NCBI GenBank assembly: GCA_900539035.1
Contig: UQAU01000007.1
Coordinates: 1 to 64,000 of the forward strand
Source: an uncultured Collinsella sp.
GTDB taxonomy: Bacteria; Actinomycetota; Coriobacteriia; Coriobacteriales; Coriobacteriaceae
Reading direction: 5' to 3'
DNA length: 64,000 bases
Shown: one piece after another, positions 14,218-23,444 of the stretch
How the letters are laid out: every line of letters begins with the position of its first letter
Numbering within the stretch: the stretch's first letter is position 1
Notes under the pieces: model-generated
Databases searched by the model: none
Told to the model about the DNA's origin: nothing
Seen by the model: the letters and a program-made list of their open reading frames with translations, nothing else
Translations under genes and position numbers: made by a program

Positions 14218-16317
14218 ATGGCTAAGCCTAAGTACAAGCTTTCCGATACCCGTAACATCGGCATCATGGCCCACATCGATGCCGGTAAGACCACCACGAC
14301 CGAGCGTATTCTTTACTACACCGGTAAGACCCACAAGATCGGTGAGGTCCATGAGGGCGCTGCCACCATGGACTGGATGGTTCAGGAGCAGGAGCGCGGC
14401 GTAACCATTACCTCCGCTGCTACCACGTGCTTCTGGAACAAGGACGGTAAGGACTACCGCATCCAGATCATCGACACCCCGGGCCACGTTGACTTCACCG
14501 CCGAGGTCGAGCGCTGCCTGCGCGTTCTCGATGGCGCTGTCGCCGTCTTCGACGCCGTTGCCGGCGTTCAGCCCCAGTCTGAGACCGTTTGGCGTCAGGC
14601 TTCTACCTTCAACGTCCCCCGCATCGCCTTCATCAACAAGTATGACCGCGTGGGCGCCGACTTCTTCAACGCTATCGAGACCATGAAGGATCGTCTCGAC
14701 GCTAACGCCGTGGCCGCTCAGGTCCCGATGGGCGCCGAGGACAACTTCTGGGGCGTCATCGACCTGGTTACCATGACTGCATGGGACTTCAAGGCCGACG
14801 AGAAGGGTATGACCTACCCCGAGCCGATGGACGAGATCCCGGCTGAGTTTGCCGACATCGCTGCCACCAAGCGCGAGGAGCTCCTTGACGCTGCTGCCAG
14901 CTTTGACGACGAGCTCATGGAGAAGATCCTCATGGAGGAGGACTTCACCGTCGAGGAGCTCAAGGCTGCTCTGCGCAAGGGCGTTCTGGCCAACGAGCTC
15001 AACCTCGTCTTTGTGGGCTCCGCCTACAAGAACAAGGGCGTCCAGGAGCTGCTCGACGCTGTTGTCGACTACCTGCCCAGCCCGCTCGACGTCGAGGCCG
15101 TCACCGGTACCGATCCGGACACCGGCGAGGAGATCCAGCGTCATCCTTCCTTCGACGAGCCCTTCTCCGGCCTGGTCTTCAAGATCATGACCGACCCGTT
15201 CGTCGGTAAGCTCACCTACGTCCGCGTTTACTCCGGCCGCGCCGAGTCCGGCTCCTACGTGGTCAACGCTTCCAACGGTCAGCGCGAGCGCCTCGGCCGC
15301 ATCCTCGAGATGAACGCCGCCGAGCGTATCGACCGTGACGACGCTGCCGCCGGCGACATCGTCGCTTGCGTCGGCTTCAAGAACTCCACCACCGGCGACA
15401 CCCTGTGCGCTGAGGGCAAGGAGATCGTCCTCGAGAAGATCGAGTTCGCTAAGCCCGTTATCGACGTTGCCATCGAGCCCAAGACCAAGGCCGAGCAGGA
15501 CAAGATGTCCCTTGCTCTGACCAAGCTCGCCGAGGAGGACCCGACCTTCCAGGTGTCCACCAACCACGAGACCGGCCAGACCATCATCGCCGGCATGGGC
15601 GAGCTGCACCTCGAGATCATCGTCGACCGTCTGCTCCGCGAGTTCAAGGTTGACGCTAACGTCGGTAAGCCCCAGGTTGCCTACCGCGAGACCGCTGGTC
15701 ACGACGTCGAGAAGGCTGAGGGCAAGTTCGTCCGTCAGTCCGGCGGTCGCGGTCAGTACGGCCACGCTGTCATCAAGCTCGAGAAGATGGAGGAGGGCTT
15801 CGGCTACGAGTTCGTCAACGCTATCGTCGGCGGCGTCGTGCCCAAGGAGTACATCCCGTCCATCGACAAGGGCATCCAGGAGGCCCTGAACACCGGTGTT
15901 ATCGCCGGCTTCCCGGTCCTCGACGTCAAGGTCACCCTGTTCGACGGTTCTTACCACGAGGTCGACTCCTCCGAGGCCGCCTTCAAGATCGCCGGTTCCA
16001 TGGCTATCAAGGACGCCCTCAAGAAGTCCGATCCGCAGCTGCTCGAGCCGATCATGGCTGTCGAGGTCGAGACCCCCGAGCAGTACATGGGCGACGTTAT
16101 GGGCAACCTCTCCGGTCGCCGCGGCAAGATCGAGGGTATGGAGGATCGCAAGAACAGCAAGCTCATCCGTGCCAAGGTGCCGCTGGGCGAGATGTTCGGT
16201 TACGCTACCGACCTTCGCTCCCAGACCCAGGGCCGTGCATCCTACACGATGCAGTTCGACTCTTATGAGCCCGCGCCCAAGTCCATCGTGGACGAGGTCA
16301 TGAGCAAGAACGCCTAA
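14218..16317 (+). CDS. fusA: Elongation factor G
   Basis: EF-G is the GTPase that drives translocation and, with RRF, ribosome recycling. The 699-residue chain has G1 AHIDAGKTTTTERILYYTG (~residues 18-36), the switch region RGVTITSAATT, G3 DTPGHVDF, and G4 NKYD, where most EF-G proteins read NKMD. Domains II-V follow (e.g. GELHLEIIVDRL, MGDVMGNLSGRRG). The start ATG follows AAGGTAAGGAAC. Unlike the common str operon, it is followed by rpsJ and not by tuf; no EF-Tu gene is in the window. Confidence 0.97.
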   Translation: MAKPKYKLSDTRNIGIMAHIDAGKTTTTERILYYTGKTHKIGEVHEGAATMDWMVQEQERGVTITSAATTCFWNKDGKDYRIQIIDTPGHVDFTAEVERCLRVLDGAVAVFDAVAGVQPQSETVWRQASTFNVPRIAFINKYDRVGADFFNAIETMKDRLDANAVAAQVPMGAEDNFWGVIDLVTMTAWDFKADEKGMTYPEPMDEIPAEFADIAATKREELLDAAASFDDELMEKILMEEDFTVEELKAALRKGVLANELNLVFVGSAYKNKGVQELLDAVVDYLPSPLDVEAVTGTDPDTGEEIQRHPSFDEPFSGLVFKIMTDPFVGKLTYVRVYSGRAESGSYVVNASNGQRERLGRILEMNAAERIDRDDAAAGDIVACVGFKNSTTGDTLCAEGKEIVLEKIEFAKPVIDVAIEPKTKAEQDKMSLALTKLAEEDPTFQVSTNHETGQTIIAGMGELHLEIIVDRLLREFKVDANVGKPQVAYRETAGHDVEKAEGKFVRQSGGRGQYGHAVIKLEKMEEGFGYEFVNAIVGGVVPKEYIPSIDKGIQEALNTGVIAGFPVLDVKVTLFDGSYHEVDSSEAAFKIAGSMAIKDALKKSDPQLLEPIMAVEVETPEQYMGDVMGNLSGRRGKIEGMEDRKNSKLIRAKVPLGEMFGYATDLRSQTQGRASYTMQFDSYEPAPKSIVDEVMSKNA

Positions 16318-16377
16318 GTTCGAGCTCCCTGTTACGTAATCCGCGAGAACATCTCTCGCACTCTTTGGAGGTTTAAG

Positions 16378-16686
16378 TTGGCTACCCAGAAGATCCGCAT
16401 TCGCCTCAAGGGCTATGATCACGAGGTCGTCGATCAGTCCGCGAAGCTCATCGTCGAGACCGCTCAGAAGACCGGCGCTCGCGTTTCCGGTCCTGTCCCC
16501 CTGCCCACCGAGCGCAACCTGTACACGGTTATCCGCTCGCCGCACGTGAACAAGGACTCCCGTGAGCAGTTCGAGATGCGCACTCACAAGCGCCTCATCG
16601 ACATCCTCGACCCCACCTCGGGCACCGTTGATTCGCTCATGCGTCTCGACCTCCCCGCTGGCGTCGACATCGACATCAAGCTCTAA
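16378..16686 (+). CDS. rpsJ: 30S ribosomal protein S10
   Basis: S10 is a 30S head protein that doubles as the antitermination factor NusE. The 102-residue product opens MATQKIRIRLKGYDHEVVDQ from a TTG codon (16378) placed 7 nt after TTGGAGG. It is normally the first gene of the S10 operon, yet here it closes the str operon and is sealed by a strong terminator at 16708, while rplC starts 14 kb downstream. It therefore follows fusA transcription rather than its usual partners. Confidence 0.96.
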   Translation: MATQKIRIRLKGYDHEVVDQSAKLIVETAQKTGARVSGPVPLPTERNLYTVIRSPHVNKDSREQFEMRTHKRLIDILDPTSGTVDSLMRLDLPAGVDIDIKL

Positions 16687-16707
16687 GCGATATCGTTCAT
16701 AGCTTAA

Positions 16708-16748
16708 AGGGCCCCGCTGCCGTTACGGTAGCGGGGCCCTTTTGTTTT
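16708..16748 (+). terminator. Terminator after rpsJ
   Basis: AGGGCCCCGCTGCCG pairs with CGGTAGCGGGGCCCT in a 15-bp stem (16708-16740), followed by a T-rich run to 16748. It separates rpsJ from the convergent birA. Confidence 0.93.
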
Positions 16749-16802
16749 GAATGATGGTTTTGGACCGCCGGGCAAGGCTGTCGAGAGCGTGGTTGTGATG
16801 CC

Positions 16803-17579
16803 CTATTTGCTCAAGGGACGCAAAGACGCCTCCTCAAAATGGAAGAAACGCAAGCCGTCTTTCGTTTCGATGCACGCGCGACCAAAGCCATCGACCGTTT
16901 TAAAGATGCCTCGCGCCAGCTCGTCTCCAGCGGGGGAGCGGGCGATAACGTGCTCCCCGATCCAATTGAGGTGAGCGATATATTCGTCGCGGACGGGCGC
17001 GAGCGGACCGGCGTCTTCTCCCTTGGCGTTGAGCAGATCTGTCCATACGTCCACAGCGTTTACGACGGTGTGATAGACCTCCTTGAGCAGCAGATCGACG
17101 GCGGGAACGCTCTCGTTGAGATCCGAGAGACCGATTGCCGGCAGGCCGCCATCGGGAACCTCCGAGGGTACATAGTTCACATTGACGCCAATGCCGCAGA
17201 CGGCGAAAGGTTTGCCTTCGTTATCGCGTGCCGCTTCGACCAGAATGCCGCCGAGCTTGCGTCCTCGCGCGATCAGATCGTTGGGCCATTTGAGGTCAAT
17301 CTCGTTTGCAAGGCCCTGTTTTTCGAGCGCCGCAAGCACCGCTAGGCCGCTGACGGCGGCAAGACCAGAGTACTTTGCGGGATTAACGCATGGACGCAGG
17401 ACAATCGAAAGCAAGAGGTTGCCGGCGGTTGAATCCCACTTGTGGCCGCGCCGGCCGCGTCCTGCCGTTTGCGCGCGGGCGGCAAGTCCTGTGCCGTGTG
17501 GCGCTCCCTGTTTTCCTGCTTCGAGCAGGTCATCGTTGGTCGATCCGGTTACGTCGACAATCGTTAATTGGGCATCCAT
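16803..17579 (-). CDS. birA: Biotin--[acetyl-CoA-carboxylase] ligase
   Basis: Attaches biotin to the lysine of AccB (22959-23435) via biotinyl-AMP. The 258-residue protein has the ligase motif GRGRRGHKW (~residues 44-52) and KWPND (~98-102). It lacks the N-terminal helix-turn-helix of E. coli BirA, so it is a class I ligase and probably not a repressor. The ATG at 17579 is chosen because AAGGAGG lies 12 nt upstream and the preceding 27 in-frame codons lack similarity. Divergent from the fab operon, sharing its regulatory region, a sensible pairing as it modifies that operon's product. Confidence 0.92.
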   Translation of the reverse strand: MDAQLTIVDVTGSTNDDLLEAGKQGAPHGTGLAARAQTAGRGRRGHKWDSTAGNLLLSIVLRPCVNPAKYSGLAAVSGLAVLAALEKQGLANEIDLKWPNDLIARGRKLGGILVEAARDNEGKPFAVCGIGVNVNYVPSEVPDGGLPAIGLSDLNESVPAVDLLLKEVYHTVVNAVDVWTDLLNAKGEDAGPLAPVRDEYIAHLNWIGEHVIARSPAGDELARGIFKTVDGFGRACIETKDGLRFFHFEEASLRPLSK

Positions 17580-17674
17580 AGCGGCTGCTACCTCCTTATT
17601 GAATAAGTGAATGACGCAATGGTGTCGAGAGATAGACACAATGTGAAGCCTTTGTCGCATTTGGACAATTTAAT

Positions 17675-17738
17675 GTTAACACGTCAACAAAGACTGAAAT
17701 GCGCTATCCTCTCTTGGTCGATGTAAACACGTCAACAA
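17675..17738. promoter_or_regulatory. Two-copy operator-like repeat between birA and fabH
   Basis: GTTAACACGTCAACAA (17675-17690) recurs as GTAAACACGTCAACAA (17723-17738), 48 nt apart and so on a similar helix face. Each is an imperfect palindrome of the GTTRACR type. A TATCCT -10-like box lies between them at 17705. The layout fits a repressor controlling both birA and fatty-acid synthesis. The motif does not match FapR or FabT sites as I know them. Confidence 0.65.
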
Positions 17739-17755
17739 CTCAAAGGAGGTTAGTG

Positions 17756-18715
17756 ATGGGTTTCACGATTCTTGGAACAGGTTCGGCACTTCCTGAGCGC
17801 AGTGTTTCCAATGACGAGCTGTCTGAGTTCCTCGATACCTCGGATGAGTGGATTTTTACTCGCACAGGTATCAAGAGCCGCCACGTCTGCACCACCGAGT
17901 CACTTGACGACCTTGCCGTAGCGGCGAGCGAGCGGGCACTCCGGGTGTCCGGAATCGACGCGAGCCAGCTGGATCTGATCGTCTGCTCGACGACGACGGG
18001 TGATCACCTTGTTCCCGCTGAGGCGTGTGCCGTTGCTGAGCGACTAGGCGCGACGTGCCCTGCCTTCGATGTCTCGGCGGCTTGTGCCGGCTTCGTATTT
18101 GCGCTCGATGTCGCCGAGGGCTATATCGCCCGCGGTCGCGCCGAGCACGTGCTGGTCGTTGCCGCCGAGCAGATGACGCGCGCGCTCGACTGGTCCGACC
18201 GCGCCACCTGCGTGCTCTTTGGCGATGGGGCAGGCGCCGCAGTGATTGAGGCTGGGGGAGACAGTCCCCTTGCCGTTGAGCTTTCGACGGCGCCCGACGT
18301 CGAGACGTTGCGCGTTCCCGGTCTGGTCGGCACCTCGCCGTTTAAGGCTTCCGCAGATAGCGCGAGCGTGCTGTCCATGAATGGTCGCCGCGTGTTCAAG
18401 TTCGGCGTCAACGCCATCTGCGACACGGTCCATAAGCTTGCGATCGATGCGGGCATTTCGGTCGAAGGCATCGATCATTTTGTATTCCATCAGGCTAACG
18501 AACGAATCCTGAGCCAGGCGGTCAAGCGCCTGGGCGTGCCGGACGAGCGCGTGGTTCGCACGTTGCACGAGACCGGCAACATTTCGAGCGCATGCATTCC
18601 GCTTGCCTTCGACCGGCTGGCAAACGCCGGTGCACTTCACACGGGCGACACCATCGCCTTGGTTGGATTTGGCGCCGGTCTGGATATAGGTGGCTATCTG
18701 CTTCGTTGGAAGTAG
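17756..18715 (+). CDS. fabH: 3-oxoacyl-ACP synthase III
   Basis: Catalyses the first condensation, acyl-CoA plus malonyl-ACP to 3-ketoacyl-ACP, starting type II fatty-acid synthesis. The 319-residue product shows the nucleophile Cys110 in DVSAACAGFVFAL, the His in HQANERI and the Asn in ETGNISSACIP, a complete Cys-His-Asn triad. The ATG at 17756 follows CAAAGGAGGTTAGTG; an upstream in-frame codon at 17699 lies before this site and inside the operator region. First gene of a ten-gene operon running to 26932. Confidence 0.95.
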   Translation: MGFTILGTGSALPERSVSNDELSEFLDTSDEWIFTRTGIKSRHVCTTESLDDLAVAASERALRVSGIDASQLDLIVCSTTTGDHLVPAEACAVAERLGATCPAFDVSAACAGFVFALDVAEGYIARGRAEHVLVVAAEQMTRALDWSDRATCVLFGDGAGAAVIEAGGDSPLAVELSTAPDVETLRVPGLVGTSPFKASADSASVLSMNGRRVFKFGVNAICDTVHKLAIDAGISVEGIDHFVFHQANERILSQAVKRLGVPDERVVRTLHETGNISSACIPLAFDRLANAGALHTGDTIALVGFGAGLDIGGYLLRWK

Positions 18716-18766
18716 TCGCACATAGGAAATAAAAACGCCCTAGGGCACAACCAAAGGAGAACTACC

Positions 18767-19003
18767 ATGGCAGATCAGAAGACCTTCGAGCGCGTTTGCG
18801 ACGTTATCCGCGAGACCGCTGGTCTTGACGATGTCGAGATGAAGCCCGAGTCCACGCTCGAGGAGATTGGTCTTGACAGCCTGGGCACCGTCGAGATCCT
18901 CGTCGCCGTCGAGGACGAGTTTGGCATCCAGCTCGATACCGAGGAGAACCCCAAGACGGTCGGCGAGTTCGCCGATACGGTCGAGGCGGCATTGGAGAAG
19001 TAG
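18767..19003 (+). CDS. acpP: Acyl carrier protein
   Basis: Carries growing acyl chains on a phosphopantetheine arm. The 78-residue acidic protein has Ser38 in the attachment motif GLDSLGTVE, slightly divergent from the usual DSLDxVE. It ends TVEAALEK. Start ATG follows AAAGGAG. It lies between fabH and fabK in the operon. No acpS is in the window. Confidence 0.95.
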   Translation: MADQKTFERVCDVIRETAGLDDVEMKPESTLEEIGLDSLGTVEILVAVEDEFGIQLDTEENPKTVGEFADTVEAALEK

Positions 19004-19005
19004 AA

Positions 19006-19950
19006 ATGCTCAAGACTCCTCTCTGCGATCTGCTCGGCATCGAAAAGCCCGTGTTCCAGGGCGGTATGGCCTGGATTGCCGATGCCTCGCTGGCATCGGC
19101 CGTGTCCGAGGCAGGCGGGTTGGGAATCATCGCGGCCATGAATGCCGACGCCAACTGGCTGCGCGATCAGATTCACGAGCTGCGCACCAAGACGGATAAG
19201 CCCTTTGGCGTCAACGTCATGCTCATGAGCCCGTTTGCCGACGAGGTCGCGCAGGTCGTGATTGACGAGCGGGTGCCGGTCGCCGTGACGGGTGCCGGCA
19301 ATCCCACCAAGTACATGAAGGCGTGGAACGAGGCGGGCATCAAGGTCATCCCGGTCGTTGCCTCGGTGGCGCTGGCGCGCCTCGTGGCGCGTCGTGGGGC
19401 CACGGCGGTTGTTGCCGAGGGCACCGAATCGGGCGGCCATATTGGCGAGACCTCGACGATGGCACTGGTGCCGCAGGTCGTCGATGCGGTCGACATTCCC
19501 GTCGTGGCCGCCGGCGGTATTGCCGACGGACGCGGCGTGGCGGCCGCCTTTATGCTGGGCGCCGAAGGCGTGCAAGTGGGTACGCGCTTTCTGGTCGCAG
19601 ACGAGTGCACCGTCTCGGAGCAGTACAAGGAGATGGTCCTGAAGGCCAACGACACTTCGACGCGTGCGACCGGTCGCTCGACGGGACATCCGGTGCGCGC
19701 CCTCAAGAGCCCCTTCACCAACGCGTATGCCAAGAGCGAGGCGGCGGGCGCAAGCTCCGAGGAGCTCGGGGCCATGGGCACGGGCGCCCTTCGCAAGGCC
19801 GCCAAGGACGGCAATTACGAAGAGGGTTCGTTTTTGTGTGGACAGATTGCCGGCATGGTCAACGAGTGCCAGAGCGCACGTGAAATCGTTGACGACTTGG
19901 TCGATGGCGCCGAGCGCGTCCTGAAGGGTGCGTGCGCATGGGTAGCATAG
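19006..19950 (+). CDS. fabK: Enoyl-ACP reductase II (FMN-dependent)
   Basis: Reduces trans-2-enoyl-ACP, the last step of each elongation cycle, with FMN and NAD(P)H. The 314-residue TIM-barrel protein begins MLKTPLCDLLGIEKPVFQGG and has the GGHIGE motif and the flavin-binding VAAGGIADGRG block of the FabK/nitronate monooxygenase family. Operon position identifies it as FabK rather than a nitronate monooxygenase. No FabI homologue is present, so this is probably the cell's triclosan-insensitive reductase. It starts 2 nt after acpP and overlaps fabD by 13 nt. Confidence 0.92.
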   Translation: MLKTPLCDLLGIEKPVFQGGMAWIADASLASAVSEAGGLGIIAAMNADANWLRDQIHELRTKTDKPFGVNVMLMSPFADEVAQVVIDERVPVAVTGAGNPTKYMKAWNEAGIKVIPVVASVALARLVARRGATAVVAEGTESGGHIGETSTMALVPQVVDAVDIPVVAAGGIADGRGVAAAFMLGAEGVQVGTRFLVADECTVSEQYKEMVLKANDTSTRATGRSTGHPVRALKSPFTNAYAKSEAAGASSEELGAMGTGALRKAAKDGNYEEGSFLCGQIAGMVNECQSAREIVDDLVDGAERVLKGACAWVA

Positions 19951-20864
19951 CGTTTCTATTTGCCGGCCAGGGTGCCCAACACCCCGCGATGGGCGTCGAC
20001 CTGATCGAGGCATCGCCGGCGGCCGCCGAGGTGTTCGCCATTGTCGACGAGGTGCGCCCGGGGACCAGCGAGCAGTGCCGGAGCGCCTCCAAGGAGGAGC
20101 TCTCGCAGACCGAGAACACGCAGCCGTGCGTGTTCGTTCACGACCTGGCAGCGGCTACCGCTCTGCGTGAGCGCGGCGTGGTGCCTGCCGCCTGTGCGGG
20201 ATTCTCGCTGGGCGAGGTCGCCGCGCTCACCTTTGCGGGGGCATTCGATACGCGAGCGGGCTTTAAGCTCGTGTGCGAGCGCGCGGCGCTGATGGCCGCG
20301 GCTGCCGAGCGCCATCCGGGCGGCATGCGCGCCGTCATCAAGCTCGATGCGGTGCAAGTCGAGGGCCTGGCAAAACAGGCCGGCGAGGACTGCTGGCCGG
20401 TCAACTACAACAGTCCGCAGCAGACGGTTGTGGCCGGAGCGTCCGAGGCACTGCAGGAGCTCGATGTCCTAGTAAAAGGGGCTGGCGGCCGCGCTATGAA
20501 AGTCGCGGTGTCGGGTGCATTCCATAGCCCCTATATGGCAGAGGCGACTGAGGGGCTGGCGACGTATATCCAAGCCGGCCACGCGCCGTCTCCGCTGCTG
20601 ATTCCGGTCATGGCAAACATGACGGCGGCGCCCTATCCGGCGGACCCGCGAGTGGCATCGGATGTCTTGGCCAACCAGGTGAGTCATGCCGTTCGCTGGG
20701 TCGACACGCTGCATACTCTGCAGGATCAGGGCATCGACACGTTTATTGAGGTCGGCCCTGGCAAAACGCTGTCGGGCCTGGTCAAGCGTACGCTGAGCGA
20801 CGTTCGCGTGTATTCGTGCGAAACGGCCGAGCAGGTCGCAGCTATTGCCGACGAGCTCGCATAA
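19938..20864 (+). CDS. fabD: Malonyl-CoA:ACP transacylase
   Basis: Moves malonyl from CoA to ACP for chain elongation. The 308-residue protein has FLFAGQGAQ at the N-terminus, the nucleophile Ser in AGFSLGE (GHSxG-type, with Phe for His) and the catalytic His in SGAFHSPYM. ATG 19938 is chosen over GTG 19932 because AAGGG at 19924-19928 is 9 nt away from it. The overlap with fabK suggests translational coupling. Confidence 0.93.
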   Translation: MGSIAFLFAGQGAQHPAMGVDLIEASPAAAEVFAIVDEVRPGTSEQCRSASKEELSQTENTQPCVFVHDLAAATALRERGVVPAACAGFSLGEVAALTFAGAFDTRAGFKLVCERAALMAAAAERHPGGMRAVIKLDAVQVEGLAKQAGEDCWPVNYNSPQQTVVAGASEALQELDVLVKGAGGRAMKVAVSGAFHSPYMAEATEGLATYIQAGHAPSPLLIPVMANMTAAPYPADPRVASDVLANQVSHAVRWVDTLHTLQDQGIDTFIEVGPGKTLSGLVKRTLSDVRVYSCETAEQVAAIADELA

Positions 20865-20894
20865 TCCACAGGGCTGTAACCCGAAAGGAATGAC

Positions 20895-21668
20895 ATGGGC
20901 AACTTGAACAACGGCGCGCTCGAGCGCAACGATTTACGTCGCGTGGCACTGGTCACGGGCGGCTCGCGTGGTATCGGCCGCGCCTGCGCTGTCGGTCTGG
21001 CGGAGGACGGCTTTGATATCGCCGTCGTCTATGCCGGTAGCGTCGATGCGGCGCGCGAGACGTGCGAAGCCTGCGAGGCGGTTGGCGTCGCGGCACGCGC
21101 ATATCAATGTGACGTGGCCGACCCCGCCGCCGTCGACGCATGCGTGGAGACGGTCCTCAACGACTTTGGCTCCATTTGGGCGCTCGTCAACAACGCCGGC
21201 ATCACCCGCGATGGCCTGCTCATGCGCATGGGCGACGACGCCTTCGACCGCGTGCTCGATGTCAATCTGAAGGGCACGTTCAACATGACGCGCGCGCTCA
21301 CCAAGACCTTTATGCGCCAGCGCGGCGGTTGCGTCATCAACATGAGCTCGGTCGTGGGCCTGATGGGCAATGCCGGGCAAGCTAACTACGCTGCCTCCAA
21401 GGCGGGCGTGATTGGCCTGACCAAGGCGGTGGCGCGCGAGCTTGCACCCCGCGGCATACGAGTGAACGCGGTCGCCCCCGGGTTTGTCGAGACAGATATG
21501 ACGGCAAAGCTCTCGGAAAAGGTGCGTGCGGCCACCGAGGACCAGATTCCCCTTAAGCGTATGGCGCAACCCGAGGAAGTGGCCGGCGTGGTGCGCTTTT
21601 TGGCGAGCGATGCGGCTGCCTACATTACAGGCGAGGTCGTACGCGTCGACGGCGGAATGGCGATGTAG
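20895..21668 (+). CDS. fabG: 3-oxoacyl-ACP reductase
   Basis: NADPH-dependent reduction of 3-ketoacyl-ACP. The 257-residue short-chain dehydrogenase has the nucleotide motif TGGSRGIGRA (~residues 23-32), NNAG, the catalytic Ser in INMSSVVG and YAASKAG carrying Tyr and Lys. Start ATG follows GAAAGGA. Length is slightly above the usual ~245 because of a polar N-terminal extension of about 12 residues. Confidence 0.94.
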   Translation: MGNLNNGALERNDLRRVALVTGGSRGIGRACAVGLAEDGFDIAVVYAGSVDAARETCEACEAVGVAARAYQCDVADPAAVDACVETVLNDFGSIWALVNNAGITRDGLLMRMGDDAFDRVLDVNLKGTFNMTRALTKTFMRQRGGCVINMSSVVGLMGNAGQANYAASKAGVIGLTKAVARELAPRGIRVNAVAPGFVETDMTAKLSEKVRAATEDQIPLKRMAQPEEVAGVVRFLASDAAAYITGEVVRVDGGMAM

Positions 21669-21707
21669 AAACCAGGGCCGAAGAACGGCTTGGATGAGGA
21701 GACCATG

Positions 21708-22955
21708 ATGGAACAGAGAGTTGCAATTACCGGCATAGGTGCCATATCGCCGCTCGGCAACACCGCGCTTGCCACCTGGGCAGCAATGTGTGCTGGCACG
21801 TGCGGCATCGGCCCGATTACGCACTTCGATACCGATGCGTTCGCCGTTAAGGTGGCGGCCGAGGTCAAGGGCTTTGACGGCAACGAGTACTTTGGCAAGC
21901 GTGACGCTAAGCATCTCGACCCCTGCGTTCAGTTTGCGATGGCGGCTTCGGACGAGGCCATGCACGATGCGGGCTTTGATGTCGAAGGCGCCATCGATCG
22001 CGAGCGCCTAGGCGTCTACGTGGGTTCAGGCGTGGGCGGCATGCAGACACTCGTCGACAACGTCCATACGATTGCCGACCGTGGGCCCCGCCGCGCATCG
22101 CCCTATATGATCGCGATGATGATCCCCAACATGGCATCGGGCAATATCGCAATCCGCCACAAGGCAAAGGGCCCGACCCTGCCCGTGGTGACTGCGTGCG
22201 CGACCTCGGCCCATGCGGTGGGTGAGGCGTTCCGCGCCATCAAGCATGGCTATGCCGATGCGATTCTCGCGGGCGGCGCCGAGGCTGCAATTATCCCCGA
22301 TGCCGTTGCGGGCTTTACGTCCTGCCGCGCATTGACCACCAACCCTGATCCCGCGACGGCTTGCCGCCCGTTCGATGCAGACCGCGACGGCTTTGTGATG
22401 GGCGAGGGCGCCTGCGTGCTGGTACTCGAGAGCATGGAACATGCTCAGGCGCGCGGTGCGCACATTTATGCCGAGGTCGTGGGCTACGGCAACACCGATG
22501 ATGCCTATCACATCACGAGCCCCGATCCCGAGGCTGCCGGCATTGCCCGCGCGATATCGCTGACGGTGGCCGAGGGCGACGTCAAGCCTTCCGAGGGCCT
22601 CTACATCAACGCTCACGGCACCTCGACCAAACTCAACGATTCGTCAGAGACGGCGGGCATCAAACGAGCGCTCGGCGAGGACGCGGCGCGCGCCGCGCAC
22701 GTCTCGTCGACTAAGTCGATGACCGGCCACATGATCGGTGCCACGGGCGCCATCGAGGTCATGGCCTGCGCCATGGCGCTCGAGCAGGGCGTGGTGCCGC
22801 CGACCATTAACTACCACACGCCCGATCCCGCCTGCGATCTTGACTACACGCCCAATCGCGCGGTTCGCGCCGACCTTACCTGGGCGCTTTCGACCAACCT
22901 GGGCTTTGGCGGACACAACGCCGCCATCGCGCTGCGTAGATATACGAGGAGCTAG
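21708..22955 (+). CDS. fabF: 3-oxoacyl-ACP synthase II
   Basis: Elongating condensing enzyme. The 415-residue protein opens MEQRVAITGIGAISPLGNT and has nucleophile Cys164 (VVTACATSAH) and the two catalytic His (NAHGTSTKLND and STKSMTGHMIGATG). Three close starts exist (TTG 21690, ATG 21705, ATG 21708). GAGGAG at 21696-21701 gives acceptable spacing only to 21708, and homologues begin there. No fabB is seen, so FabF probably does all elongation condensations. Confidence 0.94.
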   Translation: MEQRVAITGIGAISPLGNTALATWAAMCAGTCGIGPITHFDTDAFAVKVAAEVKGFDGNEYFGKRDAKHLDPCVQFAMAASDEAMHDAGFDVEGAIDRERLGVYVGSGVGGMQTLVDNVHTIADRGPRRASPYMIAMMIPNMASGNIAIRHKAKGPTLPVVTACATSAHAVGEAFRAIKHGYADAILAGGAEAAIIPDAVAGFTSCRALTTNPDPATACRPFDADRDGFVMGEGACVLVLESMEHAQARGAHIYAEVVGYGNTDDAYHITSPDPEAAGIARAISLTVAEGDVKPSEGLYINAHGTSTKLNDSSETAGIKRALGEDAARAAHVSSTKSMTGHMIGATGAIEVMACAMALEQGVVPPTINYHTPDPACDLDYTPNRAVRADLTWALSTNLGFGGHNAAIALRRYTRS

Positions 22956-22958
22956 AGC

Positions 22959-23435
22959 ATGGATTCCAAAAGACTTGCCGAGATAGCCGATGTTATGGAG
23001 GACCGCGGCCTCACGCGCGTACGCGTTGAGGAGCCCGATGGCACCGCGGTCGAACTCGAGCGCGCGAGCGCCGCGCAGCCGGTTGCCGTGCCCATGCCTA
23101 TGCCGGGTGCCGTGACTGCTCCGGCGGTGGCTCCTGTCGCCATGCCTGCCGCCGCACCGGAGCCCGCCGCGCAAGCGCCCGCTGCCGCGCCGGAGCCCAA
23201 GGGCACCGAGGTGACCGCTCCCATGGTCGGCGTTTTCTATGCTGCCCCGGCGCCGGGCGACGAGCCGTTTGTGCACGTGGGCTCTAAGGTCAAGGCCGGC
23301 GAGACCCTCTGCATCATCGAGGCCATGAAGGTTCTCAACGAGGTGACGGCCGAGGCAGACGGCGAGGTGCTCGAGATCTGCGTGGCCGACGGCGACCTCG
23401 TGGAGTTTGGCAGCTGCCTCATGAGGATCGGATAG
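22959..23435 (+). CDS. accB: Biotin carboxyl carrier protein of acetyl-CoA carboxylase
   Basis: Carries the biotin that shuttles CO2 between AccC and the carboxyltransferase. The 158-residue protein has an N-terminal assembly segment, a Pro/Ala-rich flexible linker (~residues 42-85) and a C-terminal biotinyl domain with the target Lys124 in CIIEAMKVLNEV. BirA encoded at 16803-17579 is the likely modifying enzyme. It starts 3 nt after fabF. Confidence 0.94.
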   Translation: MDSKRLAEIADVMEDRGLTRVRVEEPDGTAVELERASAAQPVAVPMPMPGAVTAPAVAPVAMPAAAPEPAAQAPAAAPEPKGTEVTAPMVGVFYAAPAPGDEPFVHVGSKVKAGETLCIIEAMKVLNEVTAEADGEVLEICVADGDLVEFGSCLMRIG

Positions 23436-23444
23436 GTGATATCC

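Noticed and set aside
14200..16587. A 795-codon minus-strand frame opposite fusA
   Set aside because: Same codon-bias artefact; no ribosome-binding site and no recognisable family.
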